A stretch of DNA of 64,000 nucleotides from Clostridiales bacterium (GCA_022785125.1 JALFRA010000031.1:1-64000); one strand, 5' to 3'. Counted from the stretch's first letter, positions 1 through 9,251 are shown. Program-made: numbers and translations. Notes: generated by a model not told the origin, from the sequence alone.

Positions 1-1
1 A

Positions 2-142
2 ATGGCCGAGGGCAAAGGCCGGGGCTATGAACGCTGGGCGAAGATACACAATCTGAAGCAGGCCGCCAAAACGCTGTCCGTCTACCAGCAATACGGCTTT
101 ACTTCCCCGGAGCAGTTAGAAGCCGCCGTTGACACCGCCTAA
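2..142 (+). pseudogene. relaxase C-terminal fragment (first of two)
   Basis: A 46-codon open frame enters from the left edge and stops at 140-142. Its residues (KGRGYERWAKIHNLKQ, then a run ending VDTA) match the segment of Tn1549-type relaxases that precedes their coiled-coil tail. The same segment recurs in the second relaxase fragment near 4,560-4,620. Relaxases of this family continue well past this point, so the tail is missing. The frame stops where PrgI sequence begins (138), which suggests a deletion junction. Whether the part left of the window is intact cannot be seen. Confidence 0.7.
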
Positions 143-254
143 ACAGCGCCCGTATAAGACCAACAACTTCTATGCCGTGCTGGAACGGCAGGCAAGACTC
201 GACAAGGAGGTGTATGACATTGTTCACCGCAAAGAAAAACCGGCAGGCCGATAA
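138..254 (+). pseudogene. PrgI-family C-terminal fragment
   Basis: From 138 the frame reads PKQRPYKTNNFYAVLERQ and continues to a TAA at 252-254. This is the usual C-terminal end of the small PrgI-family membrane protein encoded just before the VirB4 ATPase in Tn1549-like elements. The N-terminal membrane part is absent and relaxase sequence stands in its place, so this is one side of a deletion scar. The fragment overlaps the start of the VirB4-like gene. Family recognition is from memory of the conserved motif. Confidence 0.65.
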
Positions 255-1080
255 GGATGGCAAGCAGACGCCGCCGGTTCCCAAGAAGAAGCTTTCCCGC
301 GCTGACAGAAAGCAGATCGAAGCCGCCATTGCCCGCGCCAACCGCACGGACAAAAAGGAAAAGTCCGCACAGGACAGCATCCCCTATCAGACTTACCTCA
401 ATGACCCTCGCCCGGAGAATATGCCCATTCTGGAGGACCTGTATGACCTGCTGCGGGCACAGGAGGAAAAGGAAGCGCAGTACATCGCCACGGCGCTGGA
501 AATCTACGTCACCGGCTCCCTCAATGTGTTCAATCACCGCAGCAATGTGGACATCAACAACCGCATTGTCTGCTATGACATCAAGGAACTGGGCAAGCAG
601 CTGAAAAAGATCGGTATGCTGGTGGTCCAGGACCAGGTGTGGAACCGTGTCACCATCAACCGTGCCGCCCACAAGTCCACCCGCTACTACATCGATGAGA
701 TGCACCTGCTGCTGAAAGAGGAACAGACCGCCGCCTACACGGTGGAGATCTGGAAGCGGTTCCGTAAGTGGGGCGGCATCCCCACCGGCATCACGCAGAA
801 TGTCAAAGACCTTTTGAGCAGCCGGGAGGTGGAGAACATCTTTGAGAACTCCGACTTCGTGTATATGCTCAACCAGGCGGGCGGTGACCGGCAGATTCTC
901 GCCAAACAGCTGGGCATTTCTCCGCACCAGCTCAGCTATGTGACCCATTCTGGCGAGGGCGAGGGCCTGCTGTTCTACGGCGCAACCATCTTGCCTTTCG
1001 TGGACCACTTCCCGAAGAACACCGAGTTGTACCGCATTATGACCACCAAACCCCAGGAACTGAAAAAGGAGGATGAATGA
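214..1080 (+). pseudogene. VirB4-like conjugation ATPase with large internal deletion
   Basis: The ATG at 214 follows AAGGAGG and gives 288 residues, against roughly 800 for the family. Residues 1 to about 58 are the basic N-terminus ending AQDSIPY. The chain then jumps in frame to QTYLNDPRPENMPILEDL, which in full-length relatives lies far downstream, after the P-loop. The Walker A motif is therefore missing, while the Walker B stretch STRYYIDEMHLLL and the C-terminal motor segments (GGIPTGITQNV, FVYMLNQAGG) remain. It would normally power the type IV secretion channel; here it should not hydrolyse ATP. The gene is still translationally coupled (ATGA) to the next. An assembly collapse could mimic the deletion. 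Confidence 0.8.
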
Positions 1081-1451
1081 CCATGAAGCCCAATATGGAA
1101 CTGAACTCTATGATGTTTTTTGAAGCGGCGCTGGAGGAACAGCGTTCCAATCTGCTCTCCGACATGGCCGCTGCCGTCAGCGAATGCCGTGAAGCGGCAG
1201 ACCAGGCGGCTCAGCTGAGCGAGGACGGCGAGGCGGGCCTGCTGCGCCTGACGGAAATCTGGTGCGCTATGAACGGCGTTCCCGTCATCGTCATCTTCGA
1301 GGGCGGGCAGTCTGAACTGCTGGCCTCTGTAGTGGCGCAGATCTACGCCTTTCTGATCCAGCACCCCTCCCGTGGTCCCCAGGGGTTGGCCCTCTATGTG
1401 GAGCTGCGCTACATGATGGCCTCCCTGATGATGGGAGAATGGTTTGAATAA
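1077..1451 (+). CDS. hypothetical conjugative-element protein, 124 aa
   Basis: This small acidic protein lies between the VirB4-like and CHAP genes, overlapping the first by ATGA and the second by 8 bp, so it belongs to the transfer operon. It starts at 1077, or at the ATG six bases later, behind AAGGAGG. The N-terminal half (FFEAALEEQRSNLLSDMAAAVSE) looks helical and the C-terminal half has hydrophobic strands. No membrane segment or catalytic motif is evident, and I do not recognise a family beyond its position in Tn1549-like elements. Confidence 0.65.
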   Translation: MTMKPNMELNSMMFFEAALEEQRSNLLSDMAAAVSECREAADQAAQLSEDGEAGLLRLTEIWCAMNGVPVIVIFEGGQSELLASVVAQIYAFLIQHPSRGPQGLALYVELRYMMASLMMGEWFE

Positions 1452-3216
1452 GGAGCCGCGCCTGCGCTTTACGGCGGAAGAACGGGCTGACCCGGCGCTG
1501 GAAAAGCCCATTCGTAAGGCGGACAAGGCCGCCGCCAAAGCGGATAAGGCGCAGGCCAAAATTCCGAAAAAGAAGGTCCGGCAAAAGGCGGTGGACCCGG
1601 AGACCGGAAAAGTCACCACGAAGCTGGTGCTGGAGGACAAGAAAAGGCCGCCCTCCAAGCTGTCCCATGCGGTACGGGATGCCCCCGCCAATGCTGCGCT
1701 GGGGAAACTCCACAAGGAAATCCAGGAGGCCGAACAGGACAATGTGGGCGTGGAGAGCGCCCACAAGTCCGAGGAGGCCGCAGAGACCGGCGCACGATTG
1801 GTTCGGGAGGGCTATCGCAGTCACAAGTTGAAGCCCTATCGTAAAGCAGCCCAGGCCGAGAAAAAGCTGGAAAAGGCCAATGTAAACGCCTTGTACCAGA
1901 AATCTTTGCAGGAGAATCCCCAGCTTGCCAGCAATCCTTTCTCTCGCTGGCAGCAGAAACGGACCATCAAGAAGCAGTATGCCGCTGCCAAGCGCGCCGG
2001 TCAGTCTGCCGGAAGTGCTGCCAAGACTGCGGAGGCCACCGGTAAGGCGGCCAAGGCTGCCAAGGAAAAGGCCCAGCAGGCGGGTGCGTTTGTCATGCGC
2101 CACAAAAGAGGTTTCATCCTCGTGGGGGTAATCTTCCTGATTGTCTGTCTGTTGCTCAACACCATGTCCTCCTGCTCCATGATGGCACAGAGTATCGGTT
2201 CTGTGGTGTCCGGCACCACCTATCCGTCGGATGACCCGGAGATGGTGGCGGTAGAGGCCGACTATGCAGCCAAGGAGGCGTCACTGCAAGCGGAGATCGA
2301 CGGCATCGAAAGTAGCCATCCGGGGTATGACGAGTACCGCTATGATCTGGACATGATCGGGCATGACCCCCATGAGCTGGCGGCCTATCTCTCTGCCGTG
2401 CTGCAAGGCTACACGCAGGCAAGCGCCCAGGCGGAGCTGGATCGTGTGTTTGATGCACAGTACGAGTTGACGCTTACCGAGGAAGTGGAGACGCGATACC
2501 GGACAGAGACCCGGACCGGCACCACCACATCTACTGACCCGGAGACCGGTGAGGTCACAACGGAAGAATACGAGTACGAGGTAGAAGTTCCCTACGAGTA
2601 TTACATTCTGAATGTGAAGCTCACCAGCAAGCCTATATCCTCTGTGGCTTCGGAGCTGCTGACCCCGGAACAGCTGGAAATGTATCAGGTGTACCGCAGC
2701 ACGCTGGGCAACAAACCGCTGATTTTTGGTGGTGGTTCTGCCGACACCAGCGACTCCGAGAGCTTGACCGGCGTGCAGTTTGTCAACGGCACCCGCCCCG
2801 GAAATCAGGCCGTGGTGGATATTGCCAAGAGCCAGGTGGGCAATGTGGGCGGTCAGCCCTACTGGAGCTGGTTCGGTTTTACCTCCCGTGTGGAGTGGTG
2901 CGCCTGCTTTGTTTCCTGGTGCTATGGCCAGATGGGGCTGTCCGAACCACGCTTTTCAGCGTGTCAGGCGCAGGGCATCCCGTGGTTCCAGTCTCACGGG
3001 CAATGGGGCGGGCCTGATTATGCCAATATTGCCCCCGGCGACGCAATCTTTTTCGACTGGGATCTTGACGGCAGAGCCGACCATGTGGGCATCGTTGTCG
3101 GCACGGATGGCAGCCGGGTCTACACCGTGGAGGGCAATTCCGGCGACGCCTGCAAAGTCAGAAGCTATTCTTTGACCTACGAGTGCATCAAGGGCTATGG
3201 CCTGATGAACTGGTAA
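1444..3216 (+). CDS. CD1108-type CHAP-domain peptidoglycan hydrolase of the ICE
   Basis: This 590-residue protein starts at a TTG overlapping the preceding stop. Residues 1 to about 220 are Lys/Ala-rich and probably cytoplasmic. One membrane segment follows at about 222-240 (GFILVGVIFLIVCLLLN), then an extracellular region. The last 140 or so residues are a CHAP/NlpC-like amidase domain: a Cys in RVEWCACFVSWCYG is the likely nucleophile, and the His in RADHVGIVVG the likely base. In conjugative elements of Gram-positives this enzyme opens the wall for the mating channel. It appears intact although the VirB4 and relaxase genes around it are broken. Confidence 0.85.
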   Translation: MNKEPRLRFTAEERADPALEKPIRKADKAAAKADKAQAKIPKKKVRQKAVDPETGKVTTKLVLEDKKRPPSKLSHAVRDAPANAALGKLHKEIQEAEQDNVGVESAHKSEEAAETGARLVREGYRSHKLKPYRKAAQAEKKLEKANVNALYQKSLQENPQLASNPFSRWQQKRTIKKQYAAAKRAGQSAGSAAKTAEATGKAAKAAKEKAQQAGAFVMRHKRGFILVGVIFLIVCLLLNTMSSCSMMAQSIGSVVSGTTYPSDDPEMVAVEADYAAKEASLQAEIDGIESSHPGYDEYRYDLDMIGHDPHELAAYLSAVLQGYTQASAQAELDRVFDAQYELTLTEEVETRYRTETRTGTTTSTDPETGEVTTEEYEYEVEVPYEYYILNVKLTSKPISSVASELLTPEQLEMYQVYRSTLGNKPLIFGGGSADTSDSESLTGVQFVNGTRPGNQAVVDIAKSQVGNVGGQPYWSWFGFTSRVEWCACFVSWCYGQMGLSEPRFSACQAQGIPWFQSHGQWGGPDYANIAPGDAIFFDWDLDGRADHVGIVVGTDGSRVYTVEGNSGDACKVRSYSLTYECIKGYGLMNW

Positions 3217-3246
3217 GGCTGATTTTTGAGAAAAGGAGTGATTGAA

Positions 3247-3504
3247 ATGGCTAAGAACAAAATCCAGCGCATTGACCAGGAGATTGCCAAGGTGCGCGAG
3301 AAGATCACGGAGTACCAGGACAAACTGAAAACCCTGGAGGCGCAGAAAACCGAGGCGGAAAACCTGGAGATCATCCAGACGGTGCGCGCGCTGCGGCTGA
3401 CCCCGGAACAGCTTTCCGCCTTGCTCTCTGGCGGCACGGTTCCCGGCATGGCCGCTGCTTCCGCCGATTACAACGAACAGGAGGATACCGACCATGAAGA
3501 ATAA
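3247..3504 (+). CDS. DUF4315 family coiled-coil protein
   Basis: The ATG at 3247 follows AAAAGGAGTGATTGAA and gives 85 residues; a longer frame from 3226 lacks a site. The first 45 residues are strongly charged with heptad character (RIDQEIAKVREKITEYQDKLKTLE), and a short helical C-terminus follows. This is the DUF4315 protein regularly found between the CHAP and DUF4366 genes of Tn1549-like elements; its function is unknown. The stop overlaps the start of the DUF4366 gene, so the two are coupled. Confidence 0.8.
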   Translation: MAKNKIQRIDQEIAKVREKITEYQDKLKTLEAQKTEAENLEIIQTVRALRLTPEQLSALLSGGTVPGMAAASADYNEQEDTDHEE

Positions 3505-4093
3505 GAAAATTTTCAAAACCCTTTCGGCCCTCTGCGCCGCCCTGGTGCTGATGATGGGCCTTTCCGTGACTGCCTTTGCCCAGGGAACGGAAGAACTTCC
3601 GGCGGAGGATGCCACCAACGACAGCAATGTGGTCGTGGAGGAAACCGAGGACAGTCCCGCCCTGACCCCGGAGGGCAACGCTGCTCTGGTGGATGATTTC
3701 GGCGGCAATAAGCAGCTTATTACCGTCACCACCAAGGCGGGCAACTACTTTTATATCCTCATTGATAGGGCGAATGAGGACAAGGAAACTGCCGTCCATT
3801 TTCTGAACCAGGTGGATGAAGCCGATTTGGAGGCACTGATGGAGGAAGGCCAGACCACCACGGAACAGCCCGCCACCTGTACCTGTACGGAAAAATGTGT
3901 GGCTGGTGCGGTCAATACGGCCTGTCCGGTGTGTGCCACCGATATGAGCGGTTGTATTGGCAAGGAGCCGGAACCGGAAGTGCCGGAGGCAACGCCTGCC
4001 CCTCAAGAAACCGAGCAGGAACCCGTGGGCCTCAATCCGGTAATTCTGTTGGCGGTACTGGCTGTGCTTGCTGGCGGCGGTGCGCTGGCTTAA
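3494..4093 (+). pseudogene. DUF4366 membrane protein, truncated
   Basis: A signal peptide (MKNKKIFKTLSALCAALVLMM to AFA) leads into an acidic ectodomain with a Cys-rich patch (CTCTEKC ... CPVCATDMSGC), a Pro/Glu-rich linker and the start of a C-terminal membrane helix (VILLAVLAVLAGGGALA). Relatives continue through that helix into a cytoplasmic tail. Here the frame ends at the helix, exactly where relaxase-like coding sequence begins in another frame at about 4,089. I read this as a deletion junction that removed the tail and everything between this gene and a relaxase. Confidence 0.75.
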
Positions 4094-4796
4094 CCTGGAC
4101 TGTGACCGGAAGTTCCGCAACTTTTGGGGCAGCACGAAAGCTGTCCGTCGATTGAGCGACACCATCTGCATTGAGAACGGACTGTCCATTGTCGAGAACC
4201 CAAAGCCCCACGGCAAAAGTTACGACCAATGGCTGGGCGATCAGGCGAAGCCCTCCCATCGGGAATTACTTCGTGCTGCCATAGATAACGCCTTGGCACA
4301 AAAGCCTGCTGACCTGGACGAGCTGCTGAAACTACTCCGAAAATCTGGCTGTGAAGTATCCAAGCGCGGGAAATCCTACCGTTTGAAGCTCCCAGGCTGG
4401 AGCAAAGTATCCCGCCTGGACAGTCTGGGTGATGGCTACACCCTGGAAGACCTGTTGGCCGTCCTCGCCGGTCAAAAGGTGCATACGCCCCGTCAGAAGC
4501 CGGTCAAGCGGGCAGATCTGTCGAAGGTCAATCTGCTGGTTGACATCCAGGCAAAGCTCCAGGCCGGAAAAGGTGCCGGATATGCGAGATGGGCCAAGGT
4601 CTTTAATTTGAAACAGATGGCGCAGACCGTGAACTATCTCACCGAGCATAACCTGCTGGAGTATGCAGTGCTGGAGGAAAAGGCTGCTGCGGCCACGGCC
4701 CACCACAATGAGCTATCCGCAAGAATCAAGGCTGCGGAGAAACGAATGGCGGAGATTGCCGTCCTGCGGACCCATAAGCTGATCGTGACCCAGTAG
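4089..4796 (+). pseudogene. relaxase internal fragment (second of two)
   Basis: The frame contains relaxase-family sequence starting abruptly (LNLDCDRKFRNFWGSTKAV) and running through ENGLSIVENPK, a linker, GAGYARWAKVFNLKQMAQT and a coiled-coil (AAEKRMAEIAVLRTHK) before stopping. The N-terminal catalytic domain with its Tyr and HUH motif is absent and the coiled-coil tail is cut short. It parallels the fragment at 2-142, and the two differ in sequence, so remains of two relaxase genes are present. It ends 16 bp from the convergent defence operon with no terminator between. Confidence 0.75.
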
Positions 4797-4812
4797 GTCG
4801 TATAAGTGGCTA

Positions 4813-5541
4813 TCAGCACATAGAAATAGTTGATGCAGTGTCAGAGGCATCTTCCAAAACATGAGAGTTAACAATCTGGCTTCCTGCATACATCAGATAC
4901 TTTATTCCACTTGCTATGGCCATCTCCTCTGCGGCTGCTTGCTTCGCTTTTACCACCGTATCGTCAATTTTATTATCTCCTTTGACTTCAATCAGCTGGT
5001 AGGACCCATCCGCCATTTTTGCCAAGAAGTCCGGATAGTATTGACGAATTCTGCCCGATTCCGGGTCATAATAATGCACGGAAAGATCTCCCTGATTGGA
5101 GGTAAACATTCCTGTGAAGTATACTTCTTTGACTTTTCCACTGGTGATATACTGCATAAAACATTCTTTCTCTGGGATAGAATCGAAGCAGTAGGTATCA
5201 GCATGGAAACTTTTCTTGATTTGTTCCGGGGTAAAGCCGGGATAACGATTTGTAATGACCAGGTCATCCTTTGCAGAAAATTCGTAATATCCAGCTTCTT
5301 TTGGTTCACGCAGCAGAACCAGTTCTTTATCCTCCGTTTTCAGTTCCGCTGTAATATCAAACAGCGCATGAAACACGCCTGGGATAATCCAGCCGTTCTG
5401 TTCTTTTCCATAAGTTTCCCGCAGCTGCGCAGGGTAATATTGTGTAGAACGGTACGGACGCTTGCCGGTCCACCGCAGTTCTGGAAACCCTTTAATCGTC
5501 GGTCGCTGTTCAAATTCAAAAGTCAGCTGTTCGTTATCCAT
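4813..5541 (-). CDS. PD-(D/E)XK nuclease-like protein
   Basis: The ATG at 5541 has GGAGG nine bases upstream and overlaps the preceding stop by 8 bp (ATGGATAA); an upstream in-frame ATG at 5583 lies inside the previous gene. The 242-residue product has an N-terminal region I do not recognise. Its C-terminal third, with YYPDFLAKMADGSYQLIEVKGD followed by a helix KAKQAAAEEMA, fits the PD-(D/E)XK nuclease core (Asp, then Glu-x-Lys), as in TnsA and the ends of type III restriction subunits. It is the last gene of a three-gene operon with a helicase-nuclease. DNA cleavage in a defence role is inferred. Confidence 0.65.
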   Translation of the reverse strand: MDNEQLTFEFEQRPTIKGFPELRWTGKRPYRSTQYYPAQLRETYGKEQNGWIIPGVFHALFDITAELKTEDKELVLLREPKEAGYYEFSAKDDLVITNRYPGFTPEQIKKSFHADTYCFDSIPEKECFMQYITSGKVKEVYFTGMFTSNQGDLSVHYYDPESGRIRQYYPDFLAKMADGSYQLIEVKGDNKIDDTVVKAKQAAAEEMAIASGIKYLMYAGSQIVNSHVLEDASDTASTISMC

Positions 5542-6349
5542 TAAGTTTATCCTCCATTTTCTCGATTTCCGTTGCAAATCCATACGACGCTGCTACTCTC
5601 TTTATTTCAGCCGCGCCAATCGGTAAGAGTTGCCCTTCTTTGTACAAATCTCTGCCCAGCAAGTAATGAAGCAAAAGATACCTATCCGTTTCAAGCAGGT
5701 TCAGATTTTCGCCCAAATAGCGGTTTACCTGTTCAAGCATAGCCGGATCGGTAAGCTGCGCCAATGTAGATGTCGCATCCAGTTCCCCAGCACTTTGAAG
5801 TTTCGTAAGGCTCTCCAGTAATCCCAGCCAATGATATAAAGCTTTCCGCTTCTCGGCATCTGCTTCTTCCATCGTCATTTTTGCAGTCAGTTTCGGCTTC
5901 ACAACGGCACCCTCTCTTGTTTTAGCTTGAGATCGTACCGCCTCCACTTTAAGTTCCCTTGTTGTCAGGACTTCCCGCGCTGTATGGTAAAATGGGACAA
6001 TATGCTCCTGCCAGACATTCGGCAGCACCTCATAAAAAAGCTTATCAACTGCCCAGTCAACAACTTTCTCGCTGGCCTCAATCGTTTTGTTGCGCACAGC
6101 ATCTTTGCAATATTCCTTCAAAGAAAAAGACTTTTGAGCAGGAACTATAGACGGATTTGTTTCTTTATGGTGTGGTACCGGCGGGTGTGCGGCATGGTGC
6201 TTTAGTTCTTTGAGAACACGATGGGGTTTTCTGTTTATCAGCCGCCCATAGTCATCAATATAAGCTTCATCACTTTTCCACTTCTGAAAAAGCTCATCGG
6301 TTGGGATAATGTAAATAATTTCATTTTTTCGTACTCGATGTTCCGCCAT
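5534..6349 (-). CDS. unknown helical protein of helicase-nuclease operon
   Basis: This 271-residue protein lies 16 bp downstream of the helicase gene and overlaps the nuclease gene by 8 bp. GAGGAC precedes its ATG at 6349. The N-terminus has a short beta-like stretch (NEIIYIIPTDELFQKWK), then a Lys/His/Pro-rich linker, then mostly predicted helix with a basic segment (REGAVVKPKLTAKMTMEEADAEKRKA). There is no signal peptide, membrane helix or catalytic motif that I recognise. Its fixed place between a helicase and a nuclease suggests an adaptor or sensor subunit, but nothing in its sequence shows that. Confidence 0.6.
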   Translation of the reverse strand: MAEHRVRKNEIIYIIPTDELFQKWKSDEAYIDDYGRLINRKPHRVLKELKHHAAHPPVPHHKETNPSIVPAQKSFSLKEYCKDAVRNKTIEASEKVVDWAVDKLFYEVLPNVWQEHIVPFYHTAREVLTTRELKVEAVRSQAKTREGAVVKPKLTAKMTMEEADAEKRKALYHWLGLLESLTKLQSAGELDATSTLAQLTDPAMLEQVNRYLGENLNLLETDRYLLLHYLLGRDLYKEGQLLPIGAAEIKRVAASYGFATEIEKMEDKLNG

Positions 6350-6365
6350 AAAGCATTGTCCTCAA

Positions 6366-9251
6366 TTACTTATTCCCGCAGTAAAAGCGGAAATCACATC
6401 CCGCACAGATTTTGGGGTCATTGGCACAGCGGTGGAAATCCTTCCGCATGATCTTCTTGACTGTATCATCAAATGCTGCCATTGTACCTTCCACAGCGGA
6501 TTTTGTGTACGGATAGGTGATCGTCGGCACACCGCTGTCTTCGCCGGTATAGTAAATGTGCATTTTGCTGACCTTCTTTCCGGTGCGCTCCTCCACAAGA
6601 TGGGCATAGATATGAAGCTGCCGACGATATCGCTCGAGCTGTTCGCGGTCTTTCTCCATGTCGGGTTTGCGCTGGGATTTAAAGTCTACAATTTCAACTG
6701 TATCTCCTTCGCCGCGAATCAGATCGACTTTGCCCTCAATAATATAATCCGGTTTCACAAGAGATACATCCACCTCGGCCTGTTGAATAGCCGACCAATC
6801 TCCATGTTGTCTGTCCACATAGCGGAGCACCTGTTTCAAAGCTGCCTCGCGCTGAGGGCCAGCTAGGTATGTATGCTCTGTTTTTGTAAGCGATACATAA
6901 TTGGAATCGAACCAGCGACTTATATTTTCCCCGGTAATCGTTTGCTCTTCATGCCGCAAAGCAGCCCGGTGAATATCCTCTATAGTCTCATGTACCAGAG
7001 TACCAAAGAGCATAGCGTTCGCACGGACCGGCATAAATTCCAATTCCTTGTAGAACTTATATTGCAAGGCGCAAGTTTCGTAAACCGAAATGTGCGATGT
7101 GAACGAGTAGGTATTCTTGATGTTTACGTCTTTGATTGGTTTAAAGTCAAACTCTTGTATGTCAAATCCAGAGCTGTCCAAGGATTGCAGTTCCCCATAG
7201 ATTTCTTTGAAATAGTTGCTGGGGGTCCGATTGTCCTCATTACAGGTCAGAATAAGCAGATCTTGTGCACGGGAAAATGCCGTGTAGTAGAGTCGCCAGA
7301 AGTCAAAGAACTTCGTAACCTCATGCGGTTCAAAAGCAGGACGCTTGAAGTAACGCTCCTCAATCTGCATCATCAAGTCATTTGTGTTCTTTCTTGGTAC
7401 ATTCGATAAAGAATCCACCAAAACAATCGGGAACTCCATACCCTTGGACTGGTGGATCGTCAGGAACGATACGCAGCCGCTGGGGGCATACTCAGAGTCA
7501 TCTTCATACTCCGTGATTCCCCCATCAAAGAGAAGACGCAAATACAGGTTGAAAAGCATCTCCGTATTCTGATCAATACGGCGTTTACCATGGTATTCCG
7601 TTGCATCCAGAACGTCCACTCGGTGAAGGTATTCAAACTTGCCGATGATTTGCGTCAGCTTCGCAAGATTTCGCGTGGGGCGGATGTCAACCACGCCGAC
7701 ATCCATCTCTGTATCAAGAATCCCTGCAAAAGGCTGAAACTCAAAAAGCTGATACATCAATCCGCAATAGGCGTAGTCCGTGGCACCAGTCAAACTGACA
7801 TGGACTTTTCCTCTGCGGCGTATCCATTTCAAAAGTTCTGAATTTTCTGGCCGCATAAGATATTCATTTGCCAGCATGATGCAATTCCGGTAGTAAGTCA
7901 GGTGCTCTGGACGGAGAAATACATAATCGCCATTCTCTAATCCTTGCACATAGCGTGGGAACATAAGCATCAGGCATCCAAGAGCTAGGCGTATCTCATC
8001 ACGCTGAAAAAACATATCTGAGCGTGGCGAATAAACATTTATGTGGTTCTGTTCCAAAAAACGGGCAAGTGCTGTGACACGGGGATGCTTTACAGATTGG
8101 AAGAGGAAGGCAATTTGATTATAGTCCGTGAGCTTGCCTGAGCCTTTAAGGTCATTGATAAAACTCAGGATTTTCTCATGCCACTCATCAGGATCATCAT
8201 CACTGGCGAGTTTCACGACGGCCGGACTATGAAGCAATGTTTTCTCATGCGGTTCAATCTGCTTGGCATACCGGAAATTGTCCCAGCTAAACTTGAACTT
8301 TGCGCCATCCGTGGTAGCCATCCACCTGTTGTAGAAATCAACAATATCACTGTTAGAACGGTAGTTAACAACTAGTGGAATAATGCGACATTCACCATCC
8401 GCAAACTTCTGCGGGAACTCCAATATATTTCGGATGGTTGCTCCGCGAAAACGGTAGAGACCCTGGTCATCATCACCAACTACACAGATGTTCTTTCTGT
8501 CTCCGGCGAGAAGAAATACCAACTGCTCCTGGATAAAGTTCGTATCCTGATATTCATCAACCATGAGATGTGTAATTTGGGAACGCAATTCATCCAGTAT
8601 TTCTTTATTTTCCCGAAGAAGATGATAGGCTTCAATCTGAATAGAAGAAAAGTCCATCAAATTTCCTTCAGTGAGAATGTCGCGATACTCTTTAAGCATT
8701 CGCCCAAGAGCTGCAATTGATTGATCCGCATCGGCCATCAATTCTTCGGGGGTTACGAGTTCTTCAGAGAGGTTATTTACATAATTGCAGATAGCGGCTG
8801 CTTGTTTCCATGCACCACCATTCGGCAGAGCAATTTCAATTTGAGGGATACTTCTAAATCGATGGATATTCTGGAAAACCATGTACTGTTGATCGAAAGC
8901 ATCCAAAAGGCGATAGTTTCTGCGAAGTCGCGTATATTCTAGATGTTCTTTTAGAATTCGAAGGCAGAGGGAGTGAAATGTTCCGATATACATTTCGTTA
9001 ATATTCGCCGCAATGCCTCTATTGGACAGCTCGTTTGTGATTCTTGTTATTAGTTCTTTAGCTGCTTTCTCCGTAAATGTGGCGACGAAGATGCTTTCCG
9101 GTTTTACATTGCATTCTTCTATGAGATAGATTGTGCGTTGAACAAGCGTATATGTTTTTCCAGTTCCAGGACCGGCTGTAATAAGGACAGGCCCTTCCGC
9201 AGCGGAGATAGCCTTTCGCTGGCCGTCGTTTGCATTTCCAAAATCAAACAT
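6366..9251 (-). CDS. UvrD-family helicase fused to Cas4/AddB-like Fe-S nuclease
   Basis: The product has 961 residues. The N-terminal two thirds are a superfamily 1A helicase: Q-motif Gln11, Walker A AGPGTGKT at 26-33, Walker B VDEYQDT, GDDDQGLYRFRGA, and late motifs TIHQSKGMEFPIV and YYTAFSRAQ. The last 230 or so residues are a RecB-type nuclease with GTLVHETIEDIH and EGKVDLIR ... EIVDFKSQR. Four cysteines at 942, 949, 952 and 958, plus an upstream YETCALQYKF cysteine, fit the Fe-S clasp of AddB/Cas4. The architecture is that of a DNA end-resection machine. Because it lies on an integrative element with two unknown partners, I favour anti-phage defence over housekeeping repair. A ribosome site close to 9251 is weak. 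Confidence 0.85.
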   Translation of the reverse strand: MFDFGNANDGQRKAISAAEGPVLITAGPGTGKTYTLVQRTIYLIEECNVKPESIFVATFTEKAAKELITRITNELSNRGIAANINEMYIGTFHSLCLRILKEHLEYTRLRRNYRLLDAFDQQYMVFQNIHRFRSIPQIEIALPNGGAWKQAAAICNYVNNLSEELVTPEELMADADQSIAALGRMLKEYRDILTEGNLMDFSSIQIEAYHLLRENKEILDELRSQITHLMVDEYQDTNFIQEQLVFLLAGDRKNICVVGDDDQGLYRFRGATIRNILEFPQKFADGECRIIPLVVNYRSNSDIVDFYNRWMATTDGAKFKFSWDNFRYAKQIEPHEKTLLHSPAVVKLASDDDPDEWHEKILSFINDLKGSGKLTDYNQIAFLFQSVKHPRVTALARFLEQNHINVYSPRSDMFFQRDEIRLALGCLMLMFPRYVQGLENGDYVFLRPEHLTYYRNCIMLANEYLMRPENSELLKWIRRRGKVHVSLTGATDYAYCGLMYQLFEFQPFAGILDTEMDVGVVDIRPTRNLAKLTQIIGKFEYLHRVDVLDATEYHGKRRIDQNTEMLFNLYLRLLFDGGITEYEDDSEYAPSGCVSFLTIHQSKGMEFPIVLVDSLSNVPRKNTNDLMMQIEERYFKRPAFEPHEVTKFFDFWRLYYTAFSRAQDLLILTCNEDNRTPSNYFKEIYGELQSLDSSGFDIQEFDFKPIKDVNIKNTYSFTSHISVYETCALQYKFYKELEFMPVRANAMLFGTLVHETIEDIHRAALRHEEQTITGENISRWFDSNYVSLTKTEHTYLAGPQREAALKQVLRYVDRQHGDWSAIQQAEVDVSLVKPDYIIEGKVDLIRGEGDTVEIVDFKSQRKPDMEKDREQLERYRRQLHIYAHLVEERTGKKVSKMHIYYTGEDSGVPTITYPYTKSAVEGTMAAFDDTVKKIMRKDFHRCANDPKICAGCDFRFYCGNK

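Noticed and set aside
4861-5544. 227-codon plus-strand frame
   Set aside because: It is the reverse of the nuclease gene, Phe/Cys/Ile-rich without a domain. The minus frame has a coupled start and a PD-(D/E)XK motif.
6366-9251. Housekeeping AddA
   Set aside because: There is no AddB neighbour. The Fe-S clasp and nuclease are fused in one chain, and the gene lies on an integrative element with unrelated partners.
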